64,000 bases of DNA from Acidihalobacter yilgarnensis (GCF_001753245.1 NZ_CP017415.1:3502942-3566941), one strand, 5' to 3'; shown: positions 43,864 through 57,471, counted from the stretch's first letter. Numbers and translations: made by a program. Notes: generated from the sequence alone by a model not told the origin.

Positions 43864-44562
43864 ATGAAACGTTATGTTTATCTTTCTTACGCATTGCTGG
43901 GTGTGGCCGTCGCGGGCATGACTGTTGCCGCCAAACCCCTGATCTCCGAAACACACCACAACGGGGTGCTCCAAGCCGAGTATTCACTGGCAGATCATGC
44001 TCATCTCACCATGGGCATCGATTCCAAGCATGTAACCAATGCCAGCATCGACTATGGCAAGTCAGGCATCTTCGGACAGAAAAGTGTCGGCTATTGGATC
44101 GGCCATGGCAAGTTGATTAGCCGATTTGCGGCCGCAGGCGAAACTGAAACCCGCGGGCAGGTCGTCAACGCCACACGCGACCCCGGACTTAATGTTGTCG
44201 CCAGCACCATTCGCGTGACGCCGACCCATACACAGGTCAATATCGCGGGGCACATGGGGCAGGTATATCACCTTCGTGCACGCATCAATGGCCAGATGCA
44301 CACCTGGGACGCCGTCCTCGCCAAGGGCGGTGAAATGCACCGTCTAAACAAGGCCTGGAGCCGCCTGATCGCCCAACTCGGCCCAATCCAATCATCTGAG
44401 GAAGTGGCTACCACGATGCTTGCGATCAATCTACACCCCGAACTTTATGGATACGCCCCCCTCAAGGTTGGCAATACGGTCGAACTCCGGCGCCTGCGGA
44501 CCGACCTTTCAGTAGCCCGCATCTATGCGCCCAAGACCATGAATATGAGTACCGAAGGCTGA
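43864..44562 (+). CDS. Secreted protein of unknown function, copy 2
   Basis: From ATG 43864 (GGGAG nine bases upstream) this is a 232-residue protein, exactly the length of copy 1 at 2171. The signal peptide is probable (YLSYALLGVAVAGMTVAA, cleavage near AAAK or after). The mature part shares AEYxL, IDYGKSGIFGQKSVGYWI, ISRFAAAGET, IRVTPTHTQVNIAGHMGQVYHLRARINGQMHTWDAVLAKGGEM, SSEEVATTM and LYGYAPLKVGNTVEL with copy 1. It has no cysteine. No known family comes to mind. A terminator hairpin follows at 44625. It neighbours another small exported protein (44969), though not in an operon with it. Confidence 0.82.
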   Translation: MKRYVYLSYALLGVAVAGMTVAAKPLISETHHNGVLQAEYSLADHAHLTMGIDSKHVTNASIDYGKSGIFGQKSVGYWIGHGKLISRFAAAGETETRGQVVNATRDPGLNVVASTIRVTPTHTQVNIAGHMGQVYHLRARINGQMHTWDAVLAKGGEMHRLNKAWSRLIAQLGPIQSSEEVATTMLAINLHPELYGYAPLKVGNTVELRRLRTDLSVARIYAPKTMNMSTEG

Positions 44563-44624
44563 ACACAACACCCAGCTGTATCACATATGCGCGTAGCCCA
44601 GATCTGAACACGGCAAGCGATTTC

Positions 44625-44661
44625 GGGGCGAGGATCCAATCGGGTCCTCGCCCCTTTGTCT
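44625..44661 (+). terminator. Terminator of the copy-2 secreted-protein gene
   Basis: GGGGCGAGGA (44625-44634) pairs with TCCTCGCCCC (44645-44654) around a 10-base loop, followed by TTTGTCT. It begins 62 bp after the stop of the secreted-protein gene. The T-run is short but the stem is strong. Confidence 0.7.
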
Positions 44662-44731
44662 AGGCGGAGCACACCCTTGCAGCTGGGCGGGCAGCCACCG
44701 ATCATGACGCGCATAAATACTTTACGTTTGA

Positions 44732-44756
44732 GTCCACGACCCGTGGGCTTTTATTT
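44732..44756 (+). terminator. Possible second terminator
   Basis: GTCCACG and CGTGGGC (one G-U pair, 3-base loop) are followed by TTTTATTT. It is a small hairpin about 70 bp after the stronger terminator and may act as a back-up. Chance occurrence is not excluded. Confidence 0.4.
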
Positions 44757-44968
44757 GATATGAGGGCTTGAAGCCGCTGAACGGCAAGGCCATCATCTGC
44801 CGCTTGATTGATGGAACGTTTTCCCCTGTCACGACGTGTTAATAATCAAGACACATGGCAGGAAGCGACCCCGGATCGATTTGTGGACCCAAAGACCCGA
44901 ATCTCCCGGTCAACGATACCGCGTCCTATCGGAGATTTCGATTGGAGACGCATTGTGAGGACAAAGAC

Positions 44969-45391
44969 ATGCGACGCACCACCCTGGCGACCATGATTCT
45001 GCTGACCGGCATGGCAATGACCAGCGCCGCTCACGCTGCGGGCGACAATCTCGACATTACCATCAACGTCGTCGGTCCCAATCAGGATGTTCAGGGCGCG
45101 ATTGAGAACCATATCAGTATCCCCGGTGGGGACCATGGGCTCATCCGACATACCTCAGGTGCGGAAGCCAGTTCCGCAGCCCACGAATCCAGCGAAACCT
45201 CGGCTCAGGCCGGCGGCGGGCCCCGTCAGCAAGCCCAAGAATCGAGCCAACAGGTCCAGGAATCCAGTCAGCAGGCGCAGCAGTCCAGTCAACAAGCACA
45301 GGAATCGAGCCAACAGACCCAGCAGCAAGCACAGCAACAGGCGCAACAGGAGGCGCAGGATGCCACGACGCAAGGTCAGCCAGATAATTAA
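44969..45391 (+). CDS. Small exported protein with Gln/Ser heptad repeats, unknown function
   Basis: From ATG 44969 (GAGG about nine bases upstream) this is a 140-residue protein with a clear signal peptide (RRTTLATMILLTGMAMTSAAHA, cleavage near residue 23). A short conserved-looking domain, DNLDITINVVGPNQDVQGAIENHISIPGG, occupies residues 26-55. A low-complexity tail follows, in which the heptad QQxQxSS repeats four times (residues 87-114) and then dissolves into QQQAQQQAQQ. The tail should be hydrophilic and probably helical or disordered. It is likely periplasmic or secreted. The function is unknown. It converges on glmS. Confidence 0.75.
   Translation: MRRTTLATMILLTGMAMTSAAHAAGDNLDITINVVGPNQDVQGAIENHISIPGGDHGLIRHTSGAEASSAAHESSETSAQAGGGPRQQAQESSQQVQESSQQAQQSSQQAQESSQQTQQQAQQQAQQEAQDATTQGQPDN
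45227..45361 (+). repeat. Coding 21-bp repeats in the Gln/Ser-rich tail
   Basis: Four 21-bp units (45227-45310) encode QQxQxSS heptads, followed by shorter CAR-rich (Gln) repetition to about 45361. Units differ at third positions (CAGCAAGCC, CAACAGGTC, CAGCAGGCG, CAACAAGCA), so the repeat is maintained at protein level rather than freshly duplicated. Copy number could vary between strains. Confidence 0.75.
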
Positions 45392-45447
45392 AAACGCCGC
45401 GATTCACGCCCCATGCGTACGTCATCCAATCAGATGACGGATGTCAG

Positions 45448-47283
45448 TCACTCGACGGTGACGGATTTGGCCAGGTTCCTGGGCTGATCTACATCGGTGC
45501 CCTTAAACACCGCCGTATGATACGCCAGCAGTTGTAAGGGAACGGTCATCAGCACCGGCGCCAACATCCCAGCACCGGCCGGGACCTCGATAACATTCAT
45601 GCCTGGGCCATTCTGGAGAGCTACGCCAGTCTCGGCAAACACGAATAGTTCACCACCTCGCGCACGGACTTCCTCAAGATTCGATTTGAGTTTTTCCAGC
45701 ATGTCGTTATTAGGTGCCACCGCGATCACCGGCATATCGGCATCCACCAGCGCCAGAGGACCATGCTTGAGTTCACCCGCAGGGTAAGCCTCCGCGTGAA
45801 TATAGGAAATTTCCTTGAGTTTGAGCGCGCCTTCCATCGCTACCGGGTAAAATGCACCGCGCCCAAGAAAAAGCGCATGCCCGCGCTCCACGAAGCGCTC
45901 CGCCATCCGCATGATCGCAGGATCCAGTTCGAGCGTCCGTTCAATCAGACCTGGCAATTGCAGCAATTGGCCGCGTAAATCACGCAAGCGCTGTTCGTCC
46001 ACGCCACGATACTGACTCAATATCAGTATCACCTGCATCAGCGCGACCAACTGGGTTGTAAAGGCCTTAGTCGAAGCAACGCCGATCTCCGGACCGGCGT
46101 GCGTCAGTAGTACCAATTCCGATTCGCGCACCAGAGAACTTTCCGGTACGTTGCAGACGGCCAGACGTGCCAGATAGCGCTCCTCGCGCGAGGCCTCTAC
46201 TGCAGCCAGCGTATCGGCTGTTTCACCCGACTGCGACAAGGTCAGGAAGAGCGTATCCGCCATCACCACGTGTTTACGGTAACGATATTCGCTTGCGACC
46301 TCTACCAGGCAGGGAATCCCGGCTATTTCTTCCATCCAGTATCTTGCGATCAGGCCCGCATGGTAGCTTGTGCCGCATGCCACGATCTGCACGGCCCGGA
46401 CCTGCGGCAGAACGGTCTCCGCCAACACACCCAGTATGCTGGGTACTATCGATCGGTCCTCTCGGACACGCCCTTCAAGGGTTTCGCTGATGGCGTAGGG
46501 CTGCTCGAAAATTTCCTTTTGCATGAAGTGTCGATATTGCCCGCGGTCGATGGCTCCGGCCGTTAAGCCCGAAACTCTCACCTCACGCTCGACGCGGCGA
46601 CCTTCGCGATCGTAAATATCGATGCCATCTCGACGCAGGTCGACCACTTCCCCATTTTCGAGAAACGTAAATCGCTGTGTAACCGGTAACAACGCCTGCA
46701 CGTCTGAGGCGACGAAGTGTTCACCGATACCGAAACCAACAACCAGTGGCGGGCCATTCCGGCAGGCAACGACACGACTTGGGTCGTCGCACGCAATGAC
46801 CGCTAAGGCATACGCACCCTCAAGCTCGGCTACACACCGCCGCACCGCCTGCAATAGATCAGCGCCTTGATCGAGGTAGTGGGCGATGCGGTGCGCAGCA
46901 ACCTCTGTATCCGTTTCCGATAGAAACTCGTAACCGAGGCGCGTCAGTTCCTCACGCATCGGCGCATGGTTTTCGATAATACCGTTGTGGACAATGGCCA
47001 CACGATCAGTGGAAATATGTGGGTGTGCGTTGTGCTCGCTGGGGGAACCATGCGTCGCCCACCGCGTGTGCGCAATGCCGGCCTTCCCCGCCAACGGCTC
47101 TCGAGCGAGCGCTTGGCTCAGCTCGACAACCTTGCCTACACGTCGCCGTCGTTGAATCTCGCACGCGTCATCCAGCACCGCAATTCCTGCTGAATCGTAG
47201 CCGCGATACTCCAAGCGTCGCAGACCTTCGAGCAGGATATCCTGTACGTTCCGCTCGGCGATACCGGCAACAATTCCGCACAT
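45448..47283 (-). CDS. glmS: Glutamine-fructose-6-phosphate aminotransferase (isomerising)
   Basis: This 611-residue enzyme makes glucosamine-6-phosphate, the entry to UDP-GlcNAc. The N-terminal glutaminase begins MCGIVAGIAERN (catalytic Cys1 after Met removal) with RLEYRGYDSAGIAVL and GIAHTRWATHG. The C-terminal SIS isomerase domains carry CGTSYHAGLIARYWMEEIAGIPC, TLSQSGETADTLA, HAGPEIGVASTKAFTTQL and end in NLAKSVTVE. It lies 5 bp after glmU, the usual pair for amino-sugar nucleotide synthesis. I see no glmS ribozyme-like leader, as expected outside Firmicutes. Confidence 0.97.
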   Translation of the reverse strand: MCGIVAGIAERNVQDILLEGLRRLEYRGYDSAGIAVLDDACEIQRRRRVGKVVELSQALAREPLAGKAGIAHTRWATHGSPSEHNAHPHISTDRVAIVHNGIIENHAPMREELTRLGYEFLSETDTEVAAHRIAHYLDQGADLLQAVRRCVAELEGAYALAVIACDDPSRVVACRNGPPLVVGFGIGEHFVASDVQALLPVTQRFTFLENGEVVDLRRDGIDIYDREGRRVEREVRVSGLTAGAIDRGQYRHFMQKEIFEQPYAISETLEGRVREDRSIVPSILGVLAETVLPQVRAVQIVACGTSYHAGLIARYWMEEIAGIPCLVEVASEYRYRKHVVMADTLFLTLSQSGETADTLAAVEASREERYLARLAVCNVPESSLVRESELVLLTHAGPEIGVASTKAFTTQLVALMQVILILSQYRGVDEQRLRDLRGQLLQLPGLIERTLELDPAIMRMAERFVERGHALFLGRGAFYPVAMEGALKLKEISYIHAEAYPAGELKHGPLALVDADMPVIAVAPNNDMLEKLKSNLEEVRARGGELFVFAETGVALQNGPGMNVIEVPAGAGMLAPVLMTVPLQLLAYHTAVFKGTDVDQPRNLAKSVTVE

Positions 47284-47288
47284 ACCCG

Positions 47289-48674
47289 CTATTCCTTGAG
47301 TTTGGTCGGCGGCTGCCAGCCGTCTACCGTGGTCTGTCGGGCTCGCGCTAGCGTGAGCTTATGATCCGGTGCGTCCCGGGTGATCACCGAGCCCGCCCCT
47401 ACGGTGGCATGCTCACCGATCCGCACCGGGGCGACCAAGGCGGTATTGGAACCGATAAAGGCACCATCCGCTATCTGCGTCTTGTGCTTGTATACGCCGT
47501 CGTAATTACAGGTGATCGTACCCGCACCGATATTCACGCCATTCCCAATTTGCGCGTCGCCGATGTAGCTCAGGTGATTGATCTTCGAGTCAGTCCCAAC
47601 CCGCGTGTTTTTAATCTCCACGTAGTTGCCAACATGCACGCCGGCCGACAAATCTGTGCCCGGGCGCAGCCGCGCGAACGGGCCAATTCGACAGCCAGCG
47701 CCCACCTTGGCACCATCTAACACCGAGTGCGCCAAGACCTCCGCATCGTCACCCACACTGCAATTTCGTAACGTGCAATGGGGTCCGATCCGTACGCCCT
47801 TGCCCAAAACGATATCGCCCTCCAGCACCACGCCGGTATCGATTTGGACATCCGTGCCAACAGTCACGTTGCCACGAATCTCCAGACAATCAGGGTTCCT
47901 CAAAATCGCGCCTGCGCGCATGAGATCATCCGCACGCCGCGCTCTCAATACACGTTCTGCATCGGCAAGCTGGATGCGATCGTTCACGCCGCGAGTCTCT
48001 TCGATGTCAGGGCAGCAATGCACCGCGATGGGTACGCCCTCTGCGGCGGCAAGCGAAACACAGTCGGTCAGATAATATTCACCCTGCGCATTGTCACACC
48101 CGATCTGCGACAACCAATCCACCCAGCGTGCACGCGGCGCTGCCATGATACCGGTGTTGACCTCGCGAAGCGCCCTTTGCGCCGCATCCGCATCGCGTTC
48201 CTCAACGATCCCGGTTACACGGCCTTCGTCGTCGCGCAGGATACGGCCGTACCCCGTCGGGTTCGGCAGGGTAACGGTCAATAGCGCCAATCCGTCAGCC
48301 GGCATGATTTCAAGCAGCGCGCACAGCGTTTCCGCACGGACAAGTGGGACATCCCCATACAGGACAAGAATCGTGGCCCCATTATCAACTTGAGGCAACG
48401 CAGTCAGCAGCGCGTGGCCGGTGCCAAGTTGTGGCTCTTGTATGACGGAACGGCATGCCGGATCAAGTACGCTACGTACCTGCCCCGCACCATGCCCCAC
48501 CACCACCACCGGTTCCGTACCACCTAAACGGGCAGCCGTTTCCAAAACGTGTAACAACAGTGGTTTTTCAGCCAGCGGCTGCAGGACCTTAGGACGAGAC
48601 GAACGCATACGCGTGCCCTGGCCAGCAGCCAGGATCACGGGAACAACGGGGGTGCGCAGGGGCATGACTTGCAT
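47289..48674 (-). CDS. glmU: Bifunctional GlmU: GlcN-1-P acetyltransferase / GlcNAc-1-P uridyltransferase
   Basis: This 461-residue protein has an N-terminal pyrophosphorylase domain (VILAAGQGTRMRSSRPKVLQPLAEKPLL, QLGTGHALL, LYGDVPLV) and a C-terminal left-handed beta-helix of hexapeptide repeats (IDTGVVLEGDIVLGKGVRIGPHCTL... GTDSKINHLSYIGDAQIGNGVNIGAGTITCNYDGVYKHKTQIADGAFIGSN). It makes UDP-GlcNAc from GlcN-1-P. ATG 48665 (three codons later) is an alternative start. It lies 41 bp after atpC with no visible terminator, so it may be cotranscribed with the ATP synthase. Confidence 0.97.
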   Translation of the reverse strand: MQVMPLRTPVVPVILAAGQGTRMRSSRPKVLQPLAEKPLLLHVLETAARLGGTEPVVVVGHGAGQVRSVLDPACRSVIQEPQLGTGHALLTALPQVDNGATILVLYGDVPLVRAETLCALLEIMPADGLALLTVTLPNPTGYGRILRDDEGRVTGIVEERDADAAQRALREVNTGIMAAPRARWVDWLSQIGCDNAQGEYYLTDCVSLAAAEGVPIAVHCCPDIEETRGVNDRIQLADAERVLRARRADDLMRAGAILRNPDCLEIRGNVTVGTDVQIDTGVVLEGDIVLGKGVRIGPHCTLRNCSVGDDAEVLAHSVLDGAKVGAGCRIGPFARLRPGTDLSAGVHVGNYVEIKNTRVGTDSKINHLSYIGDAQIGNGVNIGAGTITCNYDGVYKHKTQIADGAFIGSNTALVAPVRIGEHATVGAGSVITRDAPDHKLTLARARQTTVDGWQPPTKLKE

Positions 48675-48715
48675 CCATCGGGCTGAACGGCCCGCCGGGC
48701 GCCGAGCGCGTCTGG

Positions 48716-49144
48716 CTAGCCGTGACGACTCTGCTTCAGGTTTCGAATCATTCGTAGACGCGCTTCCGCATCCGCCAATTCCGCTTGAGCGCGGGCAAAA
48801 TCGATATCCGCCTTGCGATCAGCCATCGATTCCTCAGCACGCTCCTTGGCGGCCTGTGCCTCGGCTTCGTCTAGATCTTTGGCGCGAATCGCCGTATCGG
48901 CCAGCACAGTGACGACATGGGGTTGTACCTCGAGCACCCCGCCGGACACAAAGAAATGCATCGTCTCAGCAGATCCTTCCGGCTTAATCCGAATCTCACC
49001 CGGCTTGAGTTGCGAAAGCAGGGGCGTGTGCCGTGGCCAGATCCCGACCTCTCCCAGTGCGGCGGGAGCAAATACGTGCTCTGCCGTACCGGAGTAGATC
49101 GATTCCTCTGCGCTGACGATGTTGACGTGCATGGTCATTGCCAT
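48716..49144 (-). CDS. atpC: ATP synthase F1 subunit epsilon
   Basis: This 142-residue protein has an N-terminal beta-sandwich (MHVNIVSAEESIYSGTAEHVFAPAALGEVGIWPRHTPLLSQLKPGEIRI) and a C-terminal helical hairpin (AKDLDEAEAQAAKERAEESM... AQAELADAEARLRMI). It sits in the central stalk and restrains hydrolysis. It follows atpD and is the last atp gene. Confidence 0.95.
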   Translation of the reverse strand: MAMTMHVNIVSAEESIYSGTAEHVFAPAALGEVGIWPRHTPLLSQLKPGEIRIKPEGSAETMHFFVSGGVLEVQPHVVTVLADTAIRAKDLDEAEAQAAKERAEESMADRKADIDFARAQAELADAEARLRMIRNLKQSRHG

Positions 49145-49164
49145 CTTGGGCCCCGTGGGTCAGC

Positions 49165-51449
<2,285 letters not shown>

Positions 51450-51455
51450 TGCGGA

Positions 51456-52997
51456 TTACCAGACGTTGTTGGCCTTGAAATGCTCCAGGGCTTGCTTCAT
51501 CTCCGTGGCAATTTCATCATTGAAATCGCCCTTCTGGTTGATGCGTGCAAGCAGCTCGGCTTTCTCCGACTTCAGGTAGCTGTGTAACGCCGCCTCGAAA
51601 TCAACAATCTTATGGACCTCCACGTCATCCAGGAAGCCCTCGTTCGCGGCAAACAGTGAAAAACCCATTTCGCCGATGGACAGCGGCTGATACTGCTTCT
51701 GCTTCATCAGCTCCATCACGCGCTGACCACGCTCAAGCTGCTTGCGCGTGAAGTCGTCCAGGTCCGATGCGAACTGTGAAAACGCCGCCAGCTCACGATA
51801 CTGCGCCAGTGCGAGTCGAACGCCGCCACCGAGCTTCTTGATGATCTTCGTCTGCGCGGCGCCGCCAACACGCGATACGGACAGGCCCGCGTTAATCGCC
51901 GGGCGAATACCCGCGTTGAACAGGTCCGTCTCCAGGAATATCTGGCCGTCGGTGATTGAGATCACATTGGTGGGCACGAAGGCCGATACGTCACCCGCTT
52001 GCGTCTCGATGATCGGCAAGGCAGTCAGCGAGCCCGTCTGGCCCTTGACCTTGCCCCCCGTGAACGCCTCCACATACTCCGCGTTCACGCGCGATGCGCG
52101 CTCAAGCAGGCGGGAATGCAGGTAGAACACGTCGCCGGGATACGCTTCGCGACCCGGGGGACGGCGCAGCAGTAGCGAAACCTGGCGATAGGCCCAAGCC
52201 TGCTTGGTCAGATCGTCATACACGATCAGCGCATCTTCGCCACGGTCGCGGAAATACTCTCCCATCGCACAGCCTGCGTATGGCGCGATGTACTGCATCG
52301 CGGCCGAGTCAGAGGCGCCTGCCGCCACGATAATCGTATGCGCCAGTGCGCCATGCTCTTCCAGCTTGCGCACCACGTTGGCAATCGAAGACGCCTTCTG
52401 TCCGACGGCGACATAGATGCACTTAACGCCGGTGCCCTTCTGGTTGATGATCGCATCGATGGCAACCGCCGTCTTGCCGGTCTGGCGATCACCGATAATC
52501 AGCTCGCGCTGGCCGCGCCCGATCGGCACCATGGCGTCGATCGCCTTGATACCGGTCTGGACCGGCTGATCGACCGACTTACGCTCGATCACGCCGGGTG
52601 CGATTTTCTCGATAGGGGAGGTGCCGTCAGACTCAACTGGACCCTTGCCATCAATCGGGTTACCCAGTGAGTCGACCACACGCCCCAATAATCCGGGGCC
52701 AACCGGCACCTCAAGGATACGACCCGTGCACTTGGCTGCGTCGCCCTCGCTGATGTGCTTGTAGTCACCGAGCACGACAGAACCCACAGAATCGCGTTCG
52801 AGATTGAGCGCCAGTCCGTAGGTCTCGCCGGGAAATTCGATCATTTCACCCGCCATCACGTCAGACAGACCGTGAATGCGCACGATGCCGTCGGACACGC
52901 TCACTACGGTCCCTTCGGTACGAGCCTCAGCGGTGGATTCGAAATCCTTGATGCGTTTTTTGATCAGATCGCTGATTTCAGTCGGATTGAGTTGCAT
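51456..52997 (-). CDS. atpA: ATP synthase F1 subunit alpha
   Basis: This 513-residue protein has a P-loop [15 protein letters not shown], the signature [47 protein letters not shown], and the N-terminal [16 protein letters not shown] that binds delta. It carries non-catalytic nucleotide sites of the F1 head. It lies between atpH (13 bp upstream) and atpG (6 bp downstream). Confidence 0.97.
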   Translation of the reverse strand: MQLNPTEISDLIKKRIKDFESTAEARTEGTVVSVSDGIVRIHGLSDVMAGEMIEFPGETYGLALNLERDSVGSVVLGDYKHISEGDAAKCTGRILEVPVGPGLLGRVVDSLGNPIDGKGPVESDGTSPIEKIAPGVIERKSVDQPVQTGIKAIDAMVPIGRGQRELIIGDRQTGKTAVAIDAIINQKGTGVKCIYVAVGQKASSIANVVRKLEEHGALAHTIIVAAGASDSAAMQYIAPYAGCAMGEYFRDRGEDALIVYDDLTKQAWAYRQVSLLLRRPPGREAYPGDVFYLHSRLLERASRVNAEYVEAFTGGKVKGQTGSLTALPIIETQAGDVSAFVPTNVISITDGQIFLETDLFNAGIRPAINAGLSVSRVGGAAQTKIIKKLGGGVRLALAQYRELAAFSQFASDLDDFTRKQLERGQRVMELMKQKQYQPLSIGEMGFSLFAANEGFLDDVEVHKIVDFEAALHSYLKSEKAELLARINQKGDFNDEIATEMKQALEHFKANNVW

Positions 52998-53010
52998 CTC
53001 TAAATTCCTC

Positions 53011-53547
53011 TTAGCGGCTCATAGCCCGGGCCATCTGCCCGAGACGTCCTTTGAGTGAGCCATCGATGACCAGATCGCCAGCGTGAACTACGACACCCGC
53101 CAGCAGCGCAGAGTCTTCACGCGTGCTCAGATTCACGTTTTTACCCAAACGTCGCTTGAGCGCAGCCACCAAGGATTCGCGCTGGGTTTCATCCAACGGA
53201 TAGGCACTGATTGCCTCGGCTTCGATCGTCCCCTCTGCGGCATCACAAAGCGATTCGTAATAGAGGGCAAGTTCAGGCGCCGCCTGCAAGCGTCGGTTTT
53301 CGGCGAGCAAACGCACCAAATTCGCCGACTCGGCGTCGAACGCATCTGCACCGGCATCGATGATGATCTGCGCCTGCACCATCGGCGGGACACGCGGATC
53401 GAGGATCAATGTCTGTACGTCAGGCAGTGCAACGATAGTCGCCAACGTGTCCACTGCATGCTTCCACGCCGGTACACGCTTCGCCGACTGCGCCAACTCG
53501 AATGCGGCCCTGGCGTATGGACGCGCGAAAGTGATCTGCTCGGACAT
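53011..53547 (-). CDS. atpH: ATP synthase F1 subunit delta
   Basis: This 178-residue protein (the OSCP homologue) reads [42 protein letters not shown] at the N-terminus, and [63 protein letters not shown] at the C-terminus. It joins the F1 head to the b-dimer stator. Confidence 0.95.
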   Translation of the reverse strand: MSEQITFARPYARAAFELAQSAKRVPAWKHAVDTLATIVALPDVQTLILDPRVPPMVQAQIIIDAGADAFDAESANLVRLLAENRRLQAAPELALYYESLCDAAEGTIEAEAISAYPLDETQRESLVAALKRRLGKNVNLSTREDSALLAGVVVHAGDLVIDGSLKGRLGQMARAMSR

Positions 53548-53561
53548 AATGTGTGCCTCCG

Positions 53562-54032
53562 TCAGATCTGGCCAACGAGGTCGTCGAGTGCCTGTTCATG
53601 TACCTTGGCATCGACCTCTCGCGCCAACACGCGCCCAGCACCCTCCACGGCAAGCGATACCACTTGGCTGCGCAGCTGCTGCCTTGCGCGTGCGACCTCC
53701 TGGACCAGCTCCGCCTCAGCCGCGGTCTTGATGCGATCGCTCTCCGCTGTCGCTGCGTTTTTGGCTTCATCGATGATCTCAGCGCTACGCTTCTGCGCCT
53801 GCGCAATGATCTCCGCTGCCTGTGTCTTAGCTTCGCGAAGGCGCTCTTCTGCGCGCTGCTCGGCCAATTCGTGCTCACGACGTCCCCGCTCGGCTGCCGC
53901 AAGTCCTTCCGCGATGCGGCTCTTGCGATCTTCCAGCATGCGCGTCATAGGCCCCCATAAGGTCGCCTTGACGAACAATACCAGCAGTCCAAACGTCAGG
54001 ATCTGGGCAAATAGTGTTGCGGTAATACTCAC
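53562..54032 (-). CDS. atpF: ATP synthase Fo subunit b
   Basis: This 156-residue peripheral-stalk protein has one N-terminal membrane helix (ATLFAQILTFGLLVLFVKATLW), then a long charged coiled coil (MLEDRKSRIAEGLAAAERGRREHELAEQRAEERLREAKTQAAEIIAQAQKRSAEIIDEAKNAAT). It lies 14 bp upstream of atpH. It dimerises and anchors delta. Confidence 0.95.
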   Translation of the reverse strand: MSITATLFAQILTFGLLVLFVKATLWGPMTRMLEDRKSRIAEGLAAAERGRREHELAEQRAEERLREAKTQAAEIIAQAQKRSAEIIDEAKNAATAESDRIKTAAEAELVQEVARARQQLRSQVVSLAVEGAGRVLAREVDAKVHEQALDDLVGQI

Positions 54033-54070
54033 GGTAGCCCCCCGGTCTGCAGGCTGAGTTTATCGGACGA

Positions 54071-55716
<1,646 letters not shown>

Positions 55717-55772
55717 ACCGCCCTCTTTGACCGGAAGGCCTCAGGGGCCTCCCCCGTACATGCCCGCGGCGC

Positions 55773-55801
55773 AGTATAGAGAGTCACTCTTACAGCGTCA
55801 A
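55773..55801 (-). promoter_or_regulatory. Sigma-70-type promoter of the atp operon
   Basis: On the minus strand TTGACG (55801-55796), a 17-bp spacer and TATACT (55778-55773) give a near-consensus promoter. Transcription should start near 55766, about 50 bases before atpI. It lies in the gap after parB, so the atp operon can be transcribed independently of parAB. Confidence 0.8.
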
Positions 55802-55813
55802 CCGAAGTCCTAG

Positions 55814-56665
55814 TCACTTGATATGAGACAAAATCCCATCCAGTTCATCGAGGCTGTTGTACTGAATGATCAATCGCCCGGTGCCCTTGTTGCCCTGCTC
55901 GATACGTACCTTTGCACCCAAACGCTCGGCGATATCCGTCTCTACCCGCGCGACGTCCGGCGTTGACGTTCTGGGTACTGTCGGCGGCCGCGCACGCGCG
56001 CGGATGAGCTGTTCCGTCTGACGCACGCTCAGACCGCGGGCGGCAATCTCTCGTGCAACGCTTGCCTGTTCTCCGGCGCTCAAGGGCAACAGCGCGCGTG
56101 CATGTCCCATCTCGATCCGGCGCGTTTCCAGCAGTTCGCGCGCAACCTCGCCAAGATCTCGCAAGCGCAGCAGATTGCTTACCGCGGCGCGCGAGCGACC
56201 TACCGCGTCTGCCGTTTGTTGGTGCGTCAGACCGAATTCCTCGATCAAACGCGCCAGCGCCAGCGCTTCCTCAATCGGATTCAAGTCCTCGCGCTGGATA
56301 TTTTCGATCAGCGACATGGCCGCGACCGCTTGGTCTGGTAAATCGCGGATCAATGCTGGTATCTCGTGCAGACCAGCGAGCTGCGCCGCTCGCCAGCGTC
56401 GCTCACCAGCAATCAACTCATAGCCGTCGCCAACCTTGCGTACGACCACCGGCTGGATGACGCCTTGCGCGCGAATAGACGCGGCCAGCTCCTCCAACTC
56501 TTCGCTACGGATGTTCATGCGCGGCTGATATCGCCCGCGCTGTATCTGCTCGACGCCCAACGCGCGCAGCTCGCCGTCCTCGCCGTCTTCCTCGATGGAA
56601 TCCGCCTGACCTGAGAGCAGGGCGTCCAGCCCGCGTGAGCCTAATCCTCGCTTTCGCCGTACCAT
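55814..56665 (-). CDS. parB: Chromosome-partitioning protein ParB (CTP-switch clamp)
   Basis: This 283-residue protein begins KRGLGSRGLDALLSG, has the CTP-binding box GRYQPR and GVIQPVVVRKVGDGYELIAGERRWRAAQLAGLHEIPALIRDL, then LIENIQREDLNPIEEALAL, the HTH LTHQQTADAVGRSRAAVSNLLRLRDL, and C-terminal dimer domain GRLIIQYNSLDELDGIL. It binds parS sites near the origin. I did not find a convincing parS in this window. Confidence 0.96.
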   Translation of the reverse strand: MVRRKRGLGSRGLDALLSGQADSIEEDGEDGELRALGVEQIQRGRYQPRMNIRSEELEELAASIRAQGVIQPVVVRKVGDGYELIAGERRWRAAQLAGLHEIPALIRDLPDQAVAAMSLIENIQREDLNPIEEALALARLIEEFGLTHQQTADAVGRSRAAVSNLLRLRDLGEVARELLETRRIEMGHARALLPLSAGEQASVAREIAARGLSVRQTEQLIRARARPPTVPRTSTPDVARVETDIAERLGAKVRIEQGNKGTGRLIIQYNSLDELDGILSHIK

Positions 56666-56679
56666 AATCGCTGTATCTC

Positions 56680-57471
56680 CTAGTCGACGGCTTGTTGCGC
56701 CCGCTGGTCACGCCGAATGATTTCGCCCGCCAGGGCGAGATATGCGAGTGCGCCGCTGGACGTGCGATCATAATTCAATACAGGGATACCATGACTCGGC
56801 GCCTCCGCCAGCCGCACGTTGCGAGGGATAATCGTCCGGTAGACACGCTCGCCGAAGTGCGCGATCAACTGTGCGGAGACATCGTTGGCCAAGTTGTTTC
56901 TGGGGTCGAACATCGTACGCAACAATCCCTCGATCTCAAGTTCCCGATTGACGCCCTCGCGAATGCGCTCGATGGTTTTCATTAACGCGGTCAATCCTTC
57001 CAGTGCATAGTATTCGCACTGGATGGGGATCACGACGCCTTGAGCAGCGGCCAATGCATTCACCGTCAGCATGTTCAATGAAGGCGGGCAATCTATGAGG
57101 ATGTAATCATAGCGCCCCACCACGGGCACAAGCGCGTCGCGCAAGCGGTACTCTTTGCGCGCCACTTGCATCAACCCGACCTCTGCAGCAGTGAGGTCGC
57201 CATTGGCAGGAATGATGTCGTAGCCGTTGTCCGCCGCGGGGCGAATGACTTCGGCGACATCTGCATCCCCAAGCATGAGATCTAGGGCCGAGTACCCCAG
57301 GTGGTATTTATCCACCCCGCTGCCCATGGTGGCATTGCCCTGCGGGTCCATGTCTACGAGCAGCACTCGGCGCTTGGTCGCCGCCAGCGATGCGGCTAGG
57401 TTGACGCTCGTAGTGGTTTTGCCGACGCCGCCTTTCTGGTTCGCCAGTGCCCTGATCCTAGTTATGGTCAT
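56680..57471 (-). CDS. parA: Chromosome-partitioning ATPase ParA (Soj)
   Basis: From ATG 57471 this is a 263-residue protein with deviant Walker A ANQKGGVGKTTTSVNLAASL, Walker A' LLVDMDPQGNATMGSGV and Walker B YILIDCPPSLNMLTVNAL. Its start overlaps the rsmG stop by 14 bases. It moves ParB-parS complexes from the origin. It is distinct from the orphan ParA at 21096. Confidence 0.96.
   Translation of the reverse strand: MTITRIRALANQKGGVGKTTTSVNLAASLAATKRRVLLVDMDPQGNATMGSGVDKYHLGYSALDLMLGDADVAEVIRPAADNGYDIIPANGDLTAAEVGLMQVARKEYRLRDALVPVVGRYDYILIDCPPSLNMLTVNALAAAQGVVIPIQCEYYALEGLTALMKTIERIREGVNRELEIEGLLRTMFDPRNNLANDVSAQLIAHFGERVYRTIIPRNVRLAEAPSHGIPVLNYDRTSSGALAYLALAGEIIRRDQRAQQAVD

Larger units (their letters stand above)
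44563..44968. other. Intergenic region with terminators upstream of the Gln/Ser-repeat gene
   Basis: These 406 bases hold two hairpins (44625-44661 and 44732-44756) and then about 210 bases of leader before ATG 44969. I see no strong sigma-70 promoter in that leader; the longer open frame through it lacks a ribosome site. The long untranslated leader could hold regulation. Confidence 0.5.

Noticed and set aside
45227..45361. Regular short repeats that might suggest a CRISPR array
   Set aside because: The 21-bp units are contiguous, in frame and encode QQxQxSS heptads, with no spacers.
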